Below are positions 24,409-35,920 of a DNA stretch of 64,000 nt, in pieces; the stretch's first letter is position 1, and each line of letters starts with the position of its first letter. Both the position numbers and the translations under genes were made by a program. Under the pieces are notes generated by a model. It saw nothing but the letters and a program-made list of their open reading frames with translations, ran no database searches and had not been told where the DNA came from. This DNA comes from Prosopis cineraria (taxonomy: Eukaryota; Streptophyta; Magnoliopsida; Fabales; Fabaceae), in the NCBI RefSeq assembly GCF_029017545.1, contig NW_026555335.1:40834616-40898615 (forward strand). The letters run 5' to 3'.

Positions 24409-24769
24409 AGCTCTGGTTTCATATATGGTTTTAGAAATGACCTTTATAAAGCTGAAGTATAGTCCGTATGAACTGAGCACCCTTTAGGATAAGAAGAGAC
24501 GTGGTTTGTTTGGAAACAAGATTGAGTTTTTGATGGGTAAAGAAGAAGACTTAAGAAGTTCAGGGAGGAAGGGAAGAATGAAAAGCAAAGCAAAAAAGAA
24601 CCTTATTGAAAACTTGAATAGTGAAGGTAACATTTTAGTTGATGTTCTTATAAGCACCCTTATATTTTCCTAAAGATTGGTTCATCTTTGAAGGCTCTTT
24701 AAATAACTCTAAAAAATCTAACGGCACTAGTGATTGGCCTCATGCAGTCAATAGGTCCTAATGATTTTA

Positions 24770-25499
24770 CTATCTTAGAATTGCCAAGGACTTGGTACCA
24801 CTTTGGCAATCCAAAATTTGAAGGAAATGTGCCATTCTAATAAACCATCTTTTGTTTTCTTAATAGAGACTAAAATGATGGTAAGTAAAGTTGAAAAAAT
24901 TAAAAAAAAGTTGGGTTTAATTGGTTGCTTCTATAAACCCCCAAAAGGTTTGAGTGGTAGACTAACTTTATGATGGGGAGATGATATTCAGGTTTAAGTC
25001 CTCTCTAGCTCGGCCTTTTTTATTCATGTTGCTGTTTGCTCTAGTGAAAATGATCTTCCTAATTTAATTAACTTTATGTATGGCCCTACCGATAAGGGCT
25101 TGAAGAGATGCATTTGGGTTGAGATAGCAAGATTAAAACCTCATGATAATACTAATTGGTTATGTATTGATGATTTTAATAATCTTATTTTACAAGCTGA
25201 AAAATGGGGCGGGAATCCCCATTTTGTTAGAAAAATTATGAATTTCTAGCTTTTCATCTCTAAAGGTGAACTAATTGATCTGAAATTCAAGGGATCTCCT
25301 TTTACTTGGACAAATAATAGATTAGATGAGGCTCATATTAAAGAACGTATAGATAGAGCTATGGGCTATGTATCTTTTTGTAACAAGTTCCCCAAAGCTA
25401 TTGTTTTTCATAAGGAACCTGTAGGTTTGAACCATTCTATGCTGAGATTTAATTTGTGCTTCATTGATACAATTACTCTAAAGATTTTTAGGGTAGAGG
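24770..25499 (+). pseudogene. LINE endonuclease domain relic
   Basis: The endonuclease/exonuclease/phosphatase fold is seen in WLCIDDFNNL, then FKGSPFTWTNN and RIDRAMGY, the usual GDFN, FTWxN and LDR-like blocks of plant LINEs, with several stops before them. It ends abruptly where the solo LTR starts at 25500. Confidence 0.7.
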
Positions 25500-28400
25500 T
25501 GTAATATCTTGAGTTTTAATTCCCTGATTAATTAAACCTAATTAGGGTAATTAAGTAAGTTAAAGTGGTGTGTGACCAGAGAGGTCTAATAACCATATTT
25601 GATAATATTTCAGCCCTAGTTGTGGGTCCGGTATCGAGATGGGCCACCCGTGCATCAAAAGGAGAAGAAAAGGGAGAGTTGATGTTGCTGTGCCACACGT
25701 TGTGACATGAAGATCATCCGATGCAGCGCTCATATGTTTTTGAATAAGGGAGAACCTCTTTATGCCATGCATCGTAGCACATGACCATTTTCTACATTTT
25801 ATTAGATGCAAAATGAGATAGAAATAGAAAGAAAGAAAAGAGAAGAAATGGAGAGGTGTGTCAATGCTCTGCTAGGGTTTACTTGTGAATGACATTGAGA
25901 GTATTTTAAAGGCTACAAATACCCAAGGTAAGTATCACACTAATTAATCTCCCTATTTCTTTCACATTTATGAGTTTATGATTAGGGTTTGTTAGTAGAA
26001 GTAAAATTTTGGTCCATATAGATTATAGGTCCGAATTTGTTTACTCAAATAGAGTTAATGGGGGTAGATTAGAGTATCTAAACTTAGGTATAATGAGTTT
26101 TGGTGTCTTGGGTTGTTGGGCACCATTAATATTCAAAAATCTCATTTATTATAGGTGGTTGGAAGTTTATGATGCCATTAATGGGGATTTAATTGCTCAT
26201 TAATGCTATTGGGGACTAAAGGTAATTACTAAACTTAATAGATAGGCTCCAACTCTTGTAGAGTGAATGTTAGGAAGTTTAGAAGTAGAGATTGAGGATT
26301 CAAATGTTTAAATTTGTTATGTTAATGGAATTCAACTTGATTGATTATAATTTTAGTTCTTGGTCACCTATTGGATCGGAAATTCAAGATTGGAAGCTAG
26401 TTGATTGAGGGGTAAATTTTTGACCTTTCAAAGGTTTGAGATAACAGGGAAAAACTCTACTTTGGATAATTATATGTTAATTTATTAATAGTTGGTTGTT
26501 AAATATGAATTGTGAATGTTACATGCGTGGGATTTATTTTTAAAGTAAAATTTATATATTAGTTTCAATGAGTGTATGAAAAAGCTATTTTTGGCTTAAA
26601 AATGTAAAATGTGAAGTCAAGAGAATCTTAATGATGAATATGCTTATATTTTTGAAAAATAAATGTGATGTTGTGTAAAGGTATTTTTGTGTTAATGAGA
26701 AATGAATCTTGAGAAAATGATGAGAATACACACTTGGGTAGTGCATGGTTGTGAGCCCAACGTAGTTGTTGTAATAATGAGTATATGAAAGCGAAAAAGT
26801 AAAAATGAATGAGTATTGATTTTGGCATGATCAGTGGCGAGAGTTCACCTAGGGATTGGAAGTAGAGAAAATTTAAATAATAATTAGGCTGTCTTTTGAT
26901 GTACGGGCATATAGCCTTATCCCACAGTTTATCGAGGGACCATCCTATAATTTGTTGAGGGACTAGAACCTAGCAATCTCTACTGATTCAATAAGGAGAA
27001 TAGCCTAGAGTATGAGATACCTTAAGAATTTGAGAATGGAAGAAGCCGTAGTCTGAGAGTGAGTTTTGTGATCTTTGGCCAGGTCACACCTCACAATTGG
27101 TGAGCTTGGGTAGTCCAGTCACACGAATAGAGCCCTAGTCAGTATTATAACCTATGATTTCAGTCTGAGAAAATAAGGAGGATAAAAAGTTGGTTGATCA
27201 TTGCCTAAGTAAATTTATGACGTGTCACACGTGTTAAGAGATGGTAAGTCGCATGAGTATGGGTTATGTCACATATTTGAGAATATGGTGACAATGTACC
27301 TAGTTATGAGAATTAAAGAAGATATTTAATGATAATCGACAGGTTATGTTATATGCCAGCATGTTTTACATACTTAAATTTCTTGTGCATATATTTGGTT
27401 TATAATTAATATATAACTGCATAAGGTAGGTTTAACCTTAGTTACCGAGTGGCTAGACTAACCCCTTTTATTTAAAATTTTTTAGGCTCTACCTTTAGTG
27501 TTGAGAGGGAGAAGACTAAAGAGGCGAGGAATTAGAACATTTCTTTCTATATGCCTTTAGTTTAGATTTAATTGTGTAATAGTATATAATTTGCCAATTC
27601 TAGGATGCATGCTATCACATTTACATTATTTTGGTTGTTGAAAATGTTAGATTTATATTTTAGACCCTTAGTATTTGTGTATGTTGATATATATATATAT
27701 ATATATATATTTGCAAGGTCAAAATACTAGTGCAAGTGTAAAAATAATGATTTAAACTTGTTGTGAACGATTTAGGCGAGATGCAATAACAAATTACTTC
27801 CCCTTCTATTTTTGGTAAAATGAGGTTAAGGAGTGAATTTTTATTATATTAATGTTTCAACACTTATAACGTGTTGTTTTGGTGGTCCTAGGTTTATTGG
27901 ACATGGTCCAGGTGATAAGAAAAGCTTTTGGCAATTGTTAAAAGTTTTGGACACCCATTTTGTGTAAAAATGTTAAAAAAGTGGTTTAAATGTGTTTGGG
28001 TGCCCAACTTTCTAGTATGACATGTTTTGAAAGTGAAGCCTATGCCATTAGCTAGTTCTTGTAAAGAGCTTTCTGTAGACACATAGATCACATCCTTCGG
28101 ACATCGGACGAAGAATTGGGGTGAGTCAGAAGTCCCCCAATTCTGCTGTAAAATGACAGCAGAATCAACAAAAATTTCATGCAACACATCCCTGCATAAG
28201 GCGCTTGAGCCGCGACGCGTGGCACAAAGAGAAACACACCATGGTGCATTGTCCTGTATCACAACACATGTTTTGTTTTTCAACTGTTTTTGACTTCTTT
28301 CACTCTTCTGAGATATCTCATACTTCTGTAACTTATTTTTATTCTGATATGAAAGACTTTAATCGATTTCAACTCATTTTTATTTAGATAATGTGGGATC

Positions 28401-28503
28401 CCCTGTTTTTAAATTAAACATTGGTAATCATCCTTTCGAGTTAAGTCTCGGATTGCCAGGAGTTATATTAGTTAATTATGATTAGTAGAGTGAGAATGTT
28501 TTA
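25500..28503 (+). mobile_element. Solo LTR-like unit, family A copy 2, inside the LINE
   Basis: Starts TGTAATATCTTGAG and ends AATGTTTTA, with the direct repeat AGAGG at 25495-25499 and 28504-28508. Removing it with one AGAGG rejoins the LINE between its endonuclease and RT parts. It shares with the other family members the block near 28060-28110 (GAGCTTTCTGTAGACA, then ATCGGACGAAGAATT), the GTTACCGAGTGG stretch near 27440, and GC-rich modules near both ends. No coding region. The terminal CA has become TA. Confidence 0.75.
27687..27710. repeat. (AT)n microsatellite
   Basis: About twelve AT units inside the solo LTR. Confidence 0.85.
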
Positions 28504-28508
28504 AGAGG

Positions 28509-30100
28509 TGAACTAGTGCAACTGTCCTTATTTTTTAAATATTATAAATCCTAGCTGGAGCTTACCTACAATCATAAAGGCTGAAGAAGTGGATTGTGTG
28601 GTAGAAAGGTTAAATTGGTGTAAAGAGGATCTAATTAGTTAGAGCAAAAAAGTCTTCCCCAATAATAAGAAACTTATTAGAAAGCTATAGTCCCAAATTG
28701 CTGAGTGTCTTCATGGTGATTATTCTAATAAGAAGGCAGATTTAAAAAAGAAGTTGGAGAATGAACTTGCTATGATTTCTGAGCGAGAAGAAGCTTATAG
28801 GTGGCAACGATCTAGAATACAATGGCTTCTTGATAGGGATAGAAACACACGATTTTTCCATGTTATTACTACACAAAGGAGGAACTATAACAAAATTTTA
28901 AGGATTAAGGATGGAAGTGGGGCCTGGGCAAATAATCAAATTCTGATAGCTAATTTTTTTATTTCTACAAGGAGCTTTTTAGAGCCTCTAAACTTAATAG
29001 GTCTCTGATGTACTTGACTATATCAATATTAAGGTCTTTGAGGCAGATAATTTGCTCATGTGTAAAACAATGTCAAATGAAAAAGTTAAGGTGGTTGTGT
29101 TTAAACTAGTAGCTACTAAATCTCCAGGCCCAGATGGTTTCTCTAATTTATTTTATCAAAAGGCTTGGCCTACTATAGATGATCATATTGTAAGAATGGT
29201 GAAAGGTTTCTTTGAAAGCGATGAAGATTTGTCTAGTATAAATGGCAGCAATATTGTTCTTATCTCAGAGGTGAATTGACTGGAGAGTGTTGGTCACTTT
29301 TGGCCAATAAGCTTGTGCAACTTTGTTTATAAGGTAATTTTTAAGGTGATGGCTAATCGACTTAAAAGTATTTTGGGAAAGCTAGTAACTATTAATTAGC
29401 GAGCTTTTGTGCCCAATCGTTTGATTCAAGATAATGTATTGCTAGCTCATGAAGTTTTTCATTATCTCTAGCACAAGAAAGATATAAGTAGTTTTGATTT
29501 GGCTTTAAAAGTTGATCTTAACAAGGCTTATGATAGATTAGAATGGGATTTCCTTGAAGCCGTGCTTACCCGCTTAGCCTTTACTTCTTGTTAGATCAAA
29601 TGGGTGATGAAATGTCTAACAACTGTGAATTTTAATCTCACTCTTTCAGAAAATTGTTGCTGAAGTTACCCCTGAGAGAGGCCTCAGGCACGGGGATCTT
29701 ATATCTCCATATCTCTTCATTTTGGCAATGGATGTTCTTTCAAAAATGATATCTATTCATGCAACAATTGATGAGATTAAGAGTGTTAAATTAGCAAATA
29801 CTTGTCCCAAACTTACTCATCTTTTCTTTATTGATGATGCTTTATTTTTTCTTAAGTGCTTTGTTCTGAATGTGAAACCTTCAAGCTTATTATGAACATG
29901 TTTTGCTCAACTTCAGGACAACAGATCAATACAACAAAATCTTGTGTTTTCTTGTCATCTAATACTCCTGATGAGGTAAGGGAAGATATTTGCTCTATTT
30001 TGGGTGTAGTTGGTTTTAATGACCTTGAAAATATCTTGGTTTGCCAACTGTTTGGGAAGGTCTAAATTTGTTGCTTTAGCTAATGTTCAAGAATGAGTAG
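28509..30100 (+). pseudogene. LINE reverse transcriptase relic
   Basis: Conserved RT blocks in order: SRIQWLLDRDRNTRFFH, KSPGPDGFSNLFYQKAW, ISLCNFVYKVI, ALKVDLNKAYDRLEWDF, RGLRHGDLISPYLFILAMD and the catalytic-loop equivalent FIDDALFF (YADD or FADD in active elements). Several stops and frameshifts separate them. The N-terminal part is next to the solo LTR. Confidence 0.85.
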
Positions 30101-30779
30101 GTAAAGGAATACAAGGTTGGAAGCAAAATATGTTATTTGATCTTGGCCTTGAGTTATTTATTAAAACTGTTGTGAATTCTATTCCCATTTACCCCATATT
30201 TGTCTTTAAATTCCTTAAAAAAAGTTGTGTTGAGTTAGATAGCCTTGTTGCTAATTTTTAGTGGGGTAGAAATGAAGGGAGAAATAAAATTCATTGGAAG
30301 AAATGGAAGGATATTTCAAAATCCAAAAGGGTTGGCGGTATGGGTTTTAAAGAGTTTGAAGATTTTAATTTAGCTTTGCTGGCAAAAAATGCTTGGCGTG
30401 TCATGCACAATCAAAATGATTTTTGGGTACAAGTCATAAAGAGTGTGTACTTCTAGAATACTAATTTTTTACATTAAAAGAAAGGCCCTTGAGCATCTTG
30501 GGGATAGACTAGTTTGCTAGCTGGACAAGATTTATTAAAAAATCTTTATACTAGGAAATTGGAGATGGCAATAAAGCTGAAGTCTTTATAGAACAGTGGA
30601 TTTGGGGCCTCCCAAGTTATAAAGTTAAGGTGGAAAACTTAATTGAAGCTGAAAAGAAAATGATTGTTAATCAACTTATTATGAATAGGTTTATGGGATG
30701 TTGACATTGTCAAATCTAGATTATCTACGAGAGAAATTAAAGCAATTCTAAAAATCCCAATCTATAATGACAATCATAG

Positions 30780-31865
30780 AGATAAAGCAATATGGCTGGA
30801 ATCAAAAGATGGGATTTACTCAATAAAATTTGGATATAAAGTAGCAAGGAAAGGCTGGGATTCTTCAAGTTTACCTAACCCACACTACTCAGAGAAACCT
30901 CTTGAAAGTCTCTACAAGAAAATATGGTCTTTACAAGCTCCTCTGAAACTTAGGCATTTCCTTTGGTGACTATGCTCTGGCTCGCTATCTACAAGGGAAG
31001 CCCTGTATAAAAGACAGTGCACCTCTTCAAACATATGTCAAATGTGCAATTTGACTATGGAGTCCCAGGATCACCTTTTCTTCTTCTGTGAATGGGTGAA
31101 GGCATTATGGCTTGGTTCACAATTTTCTTTTAACACTGATAATCTAGTTCCTATGAGAATTGATAGATGGCTGCGTGAAAATTTATTTGACAATGGTGCA
31201 TTTGAAGAATATGACAGAACTAAATTTATCTCTATTTTTTGTTGTATATTTGGAAGTCAAGATGTAATTTTATTTTCCAAAATCTTCCTCTGGAGCCTGC
31301 AACAACTTTAAAGCTAGCTGAAAGAGCTTTTCAGGAATTTTGGGATGTGGAGATGCAAAAGAGTAATAGACGCTTTATGGACCAAGCTGTTATTAGGAAT
31401 CTCCTTCAAGACCACCTTTCTCGCTGGCTTCCTCCAGCTCAAGGTCAAGTAAAGATAAATGTGAATGGCTTTTTTCTTCCAGATCTCGAAAGAGCAGGAG
31501 TTGGGATTATCTGTAGAGACTTTATTGGTAATTGGCTTCACAGTTGGGCTATTTCTATGGAAGTTAAATCCCTACTTGAGACAGAACCTTTAGCAATTAA
31601 GAAGGATCTTGAGATTGTGGCAGAAGTTGACCCAACAGATACGGTGATTGAAATTGATAGCTTTGTTGCCTTCCAAGCTTTATCTTCTAATTGCCTTCTT
31701 GGTTGTGAATGGCAGAGTGTTCAAGTTCTTTTGGATGTTTTAGATCTAAAACATAAATTGAGCTGGGTTTCTTTCTCATTTGTGAAGAGATTAGGTAACA
31801 GAGCTATAGATTTACTAGCAGCCTTTGGTTCGACCCCCATCCTCTCTTCTTACCAGTATGTCTGA
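30780..31865 (+). pseudogene. LINE zf-RVT and RNase H domain relic
   Basis: The zf-RVT part reads IWSLQAPLKLRHFLW (with a stop directly after), then CQMC and HLFFFCEW. The RNase H-like domain (31239-31865, one open frame of 208 codons) has WLPPAQGQVKINVNGFF, GVGIICRDFIGNW, then ETEPLAIKKDLE and KRLGNRAIDLLAAFG. The usual catalytic Asp of KxNxDG is replaced (NVNG), and the third acidic position (ESD) reads EID. This is the longest surviving frame of the element. Confidence 0.75.
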
Positions 31866-32030
31866 AGATTTGCAAAGCTTAGATGCTAATAAAGTGCCAC
31901 ATGATGGCATTGGCTGAACTGGCTTAACTTCTGTTTAGTTTTTATGTTAGTGTTGTCTTTTATTTTTTGCTTGTTCCTGTACCTGGTACGTGTTCGATTT
32001 TTTGATGATAGTTTCCATTGGCCAAAAAAA

Positions 32031-32760
32031 ATAAATTCTTGTCTTGCAAAAACCAGCATTATTAGCATTAGCAAAAAAAAAAATTAAAGCTTCAATTCTA
32101 TCAATATCCAACATCTGAGCTAAGGTAGATGGAGGCGAAAACACCAAGCCAACTGGTTCCATCTTCCTTTTAGCCTCTCCTGCAAGAAAATCTACAGCCC
32201 TATTACAATCTCTATTGATTAGAGAGAAAATACAAGTTTTTATAGAATTCTTTAAGCTTTGATTGTCTTTGATAACACTAGAGCATTTTCAATCACAACC
32301 TACAACAAAACCATTATTCATAATGTTAAACAATACTTCACAATCACCTTCCACACATTCTCTCTATAATCCCAAATCCTTTGCCCATACTAAAGCCTTT
32401 TCAGAACTAAAGCTTCAACCATTATTGCAGATGAACAACTCACTTTTTTGCTAAAGCCCAAAATAAATCTACCTTCATCGTCCCTGCCAACAATTCTAAT
32501 ACCACCAACATCCTACTTACAATCAAAAACACCGTCATAATTCAATTTCATCATGCCCTTTTCAAGAAATTTCCAAGAACAATTATTTTTATGGGTATGA
32601 GAACATTTAACAGCATTATTTCTTATAGATAAATCTTGAAACTCCTTTATAACACAATCAACCAATCTATTCACCTCCTTGGGATTAACAGAAACACCAT
32701 CAAATATAAATCTACACCTTAGTTTCGAAATATACTAGCAAGTGAGAGCGATTCTACATT
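32031..32760 (-). mobile_element. Second LINE remnant, RNase H end, opposite strand
   Basis: On the minus strand, LNYDGVFDCK (about 32520-32550), GGIRIVGRDDEGRF, then NRDCNRAVDFLAGEAKRK and VGLVFSPPSTLAQML are typical of the RNase H domain and C-terminus of plant LINEs. Stops interrupt the middle. It meets the tail of the large plus-strand LINE tail to tail. It is not the same element, because NRAVDFL here differs from NRAIDLL there. Confidence 0.7.
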
Positions 32761-33036
32761 TTATCTTTTTTAAAAAAAACTGCTTTTGTTAACCATAATT
32801 CACACCACTCTTCAGTCCTCCTCACCCCCTGTCTTTTTTATATAAAACAACATATTACTTTTTAGTAGCTTATAAAATTTTGTACTTTTACATTATTGCA
32901 TAATTTTAAACAAGAAATTCTAATATCTTCCTTCTGCTTCAACAATTTTTATATAGATGTATGATATTTAGATGTAGCCACTAAGTCATAACTTTTTTCG
33001 CCAGGAAAATGTCACTGAAGATAGTAAAAGGAATTA

Positions 33037-33490
33037 TAAAATTTTTAATCCCTCACATTTATCTTAATTATCAATTTGATTCTTAAATTTAACTTTTATT
33101 AATTTTATTTTTATCAATTAGTCTTTATTATTTAAATGAAAGATAATATTGTTAAAATATACTGACTTAAATACTGATGAAAACTAATAAATTAATAAAA
33201 AATATAATTATTTAGGTTGAGAAAAACAGACTCACAAATTAAAAAAAATAAAACAACAAAACGTAACATGAGGGATTATATTAATAAAAAAATTAATTTA
33301 ATTTAAAGGCTAATTTATTATCATTTAGCTACACACATAGATATCAAGTTATTAAAACACTTTAATTTATTTTTTATAATTTAAATGACTAATTTGATAA
33401 TTTAAGAAAACATAAATAACCAAATTTATAAATATTAAATTTAAGAACCAAATCAATAATTGAGATAAATTTAAAAGACTAAAAATTTTA
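33037..33490. mobile_element. MITE with 54-bp terminal inverted repeats
   Basis: The first 54 bases (TAAAATTTTTAATCCCTC...) match the reverse complement of the last 54 (TAAAATTTTTAGTCTTTT...) at roughly 80-85 percent. It is flanked by TTA on both sides (33034-33036 and 33491-33493). About 454 bp and AT-rich, with no coding capacity. A TTA duplication suits Tourist/PIF-Harbinger, though the long TIR would also suit a Mutator-type MITE. Confidence 0.7.
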
Positions 33491-34241
33491 TTATCTCATA
33501 GTAAAAATAATAATGAATAAAAGCACTATTACAGTGAAACTTATGAAAGCAATAAAAGCACTATTTGAATTTATTATGAATTATTTGAATAAAATACAAA
33601 TAGATAAATATTAAAAACGCTAATTAATATTTTTTTTTTCTCATTTGTCCTCAAGATTTTTTTCATTAAAATTGGTGATTAGCAGTTAAAAATTATCAAT
33701 AAATATGTTTGATTCAAAAAAAAAAATCAGTAATATTTATAGGAGTAATATGACCCCTTAAGCATGAACCATTGCAATATCACCCTTCAACCATACACTT
33801 AACAACTCCACATAGCAGGGGCAGATAAAAAAACCGCTAACGGACAAGGGACACCCAAATTTAGGTGAGCATTTCATAATGGGCAGGAGGCTCACAGCCA
33901 CATCTCATCTAGACAACATGGTAGGGCACTATTTGTAAAAAGCAACACACATCAGTCCACATACTCCGATGAAGATTACAATTTCCTATCTATGTAGGAC
34001 CCAAATCCCTTCTGCTTCCCTCCAGTTCGCTCAAGCATGTCAAGAAAGCTGTGTTATTGAATAAACTATATATATATATATATATACATATCATAGTACA
34101 CTGATAACAATTCAACTGCGTATGCAAATGTTAATCTCAACAAAGTTTCAAAAGATGTGAATATGGATTTTGGTCCTTCAATTACCAAAGCTCACATTAC
34201 GCGACAAAAAAATCAACCAGAGGGGAAAGACAATTCAAAGT
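33491..34241. other. Intergenic and 3' flank of the HIG1 gene
   Basis: AT-rich on the left, with a TA microsatellite at about 34067-34086. The right end should hold the 3' UTR of the minus-strand HIG1 gene. No other gene seen. Confidence 0.4.
34067..34086. repeat. (TA)n microsatellite
   Basis: About ten TA units. Confidence 0.85.
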
Positions 34242-35920
34242 TTAACTCGATCGCCAGGGATTTTCTCCATAATAGTATGCAGTGCCAACCATAAGGGCCA
34301 CTGTGGCACCTTGGACCACCACACGAGCCCTCATTAACTTCTGACCCAAGTGAGAATTGCCTTGTCTGAAACTGATTAAGCCAGCCGTAAGCACACCAGC
34401 AGTAATAAATGCACCTAAAATTTGCACACCAGCAGTAATAAGTGACAATTTAATTCTTTAAGATTGCTTCATGATTCGTCCTTTTAACTTCTAATTCATA
34501 ACATCTGTATGCTAAGCATTTAGCTTTGTTACACAAAACAAGTGAAGAAGACCAAATAGAAATATAGCCAATAAAATTAGAACCGAAGTACTAATTTAAC
34601 AAAGGTCATTAAGAACCATCTCATTGGAGACAACAATCTAAAGTTGAAATTACCCAACACAGGACAATGTCTATCGCGTTTGCATGCAGGATAGAAGATG
34701 GCATCAATCAGAAAGAGAACTCCCCATCAGAATTCGTTTAAAGCACCATATATCCACCACATCTCAATCGTCAGAGATTGACATTGTGCAAACCATTTCC
34801 ACCTAGAATTATGATCCATTTGCTAAATTAATTAGCTTCCAATGGTCAGCAGACAACAACCTACAGCAACCTAGTGAATTGATTGACTACATCTATGGTC
34901 AAAAGTAAGTTTCATGCAAAAGATTTTGCATCCTCAGGATATAAAAATATTCAGGACCAAGAGAAGGGAGTAATTATTACATCAACATGGAAACATAAAC
35001 AGGTAGCAAAGGAGATGAAAGTCAGATTCAGATTTTAGTTTCTTAATACATGCATATAAGCTAATAAGTAAAAACCATACGGCACGGTGCTTTTTTGTAC
35101 CACATTAGATTCAACAGTAAGATCTCTAATTCCCTTCGCTCCGACTCTATATTCATTGATCCAAGAACACCATTATCCCCCAAGATTACATCCCTAGCAA
35201 GTCACAACTCAACAAAGGGTAACAAAATCAATGGTCAGCGAGTATGGAGGTGGTGATTTGCTCTCAAGGTTACTACTTCAGTGGAGAAAGAAAAGCTAAT
35301 AAGGCTCAGGTGTGAAGATGAGGTGTGGATAGATTAGGATGTTTGCCACCAGCCTATGAATTATGGTGATTGGCTCACACTCACCAGAAGAGCTGTGGGC
35401 CTGTGTATGCAGAGATCCGTCTATGGGCAAAGCTATGGTCAAGACCATAGAAAAACTCGAAAAGAAAAGCAGACTTTTGAGGGTGATGGATTCACCCTTG
35501 ATAAGTAGATTATTGGGTTTATTATTATGTGAATGAGCGAGTTGTCCCGAGAGCCCTAAAATTCTTCTCCCTCAATCAAATCCTAAATTCCCTCGGATCT
35601 TTCTCAACATTCCGTACTTGCTATTCACCTTCTTTCCTATTCATTCAGAGGATAGAGGAAAAAAACAACAGAACAACCATATCAAACAGAAGACATGCAA
35701 CATGCCACCGAAAATTCGATTAAAAGATATGAACCGAACAAAGTTATTGGGAAAAAAAAAAGTACAACTTGGGAAGCATCAAGTCTAAGTAAAAATGAAA
35801 CAAGGAAATACGAGATCGCGGAGAGAGAATGATACCAATGGGGACAAGAGGGTTTCTGACGCGCTTCTTCTCTTCGAAAAATTCTTCTAAACTGCGATCA
35901 TCAGTACCCATCTTCTCCAT
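34242..35920 (-). CDS. HIG1 domain (RCF1-like) mitochondrial protein, two exons
   Basis: Small inner-membrane protein of the hypoxia-induced HIG1/RCF1 family, whose members support assembly or stability of respiratory complexes (III-IV supercomplex in yeast). Exons on the minus strand are 35920-35836 and 34414-34242, joined across a GT-AG intron of 1421 bp that splits a Gly codon. The product is 85 aa: an acidic N-terminus (MEKMGTDDRSLEEFFEEKK), the motif RNPLVPIGAFITAGVLTAGL that starts the first membrane helix, the loop RQGNSHLGQKLMRARVVVQG with the family's Q-x-x-M-R-x-R signature, and a second helix ending YYYGENPWRSS. I start it at ATG 35920; an in-frame ATG three codons later is also possible. 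Length and motifs match plant homologues, and the frame is intact. Confidence 0.9.

Larger units (their letters stand above)
22890..32030 (+). mobile_element. L1-type LINE, degenerate, split by a solo LTR
   Basis: A non-LTR retrotransposon of about 6.1 kb once the insertion at 25500-28503 and its 5-bp duplication are removed. In order it has: ORF1 with a DUF4283-like region and zinc knuckle (from 23126); an apurinic endonuclease region (about 24770-25494); reverse transcriptase (about 28700-30100); a zf-RVT-like region (30780-31120); an RNase H domain (to 31865); and a 3' UTR ending TTCCATTGGCC plus an A run near 32030. Stops and frameshifts are spread through ORF1, endonuclease and RT, so it cannot move on its own. 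The 5' end is approximate and no target duplication was found. Confidence 0.85.
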
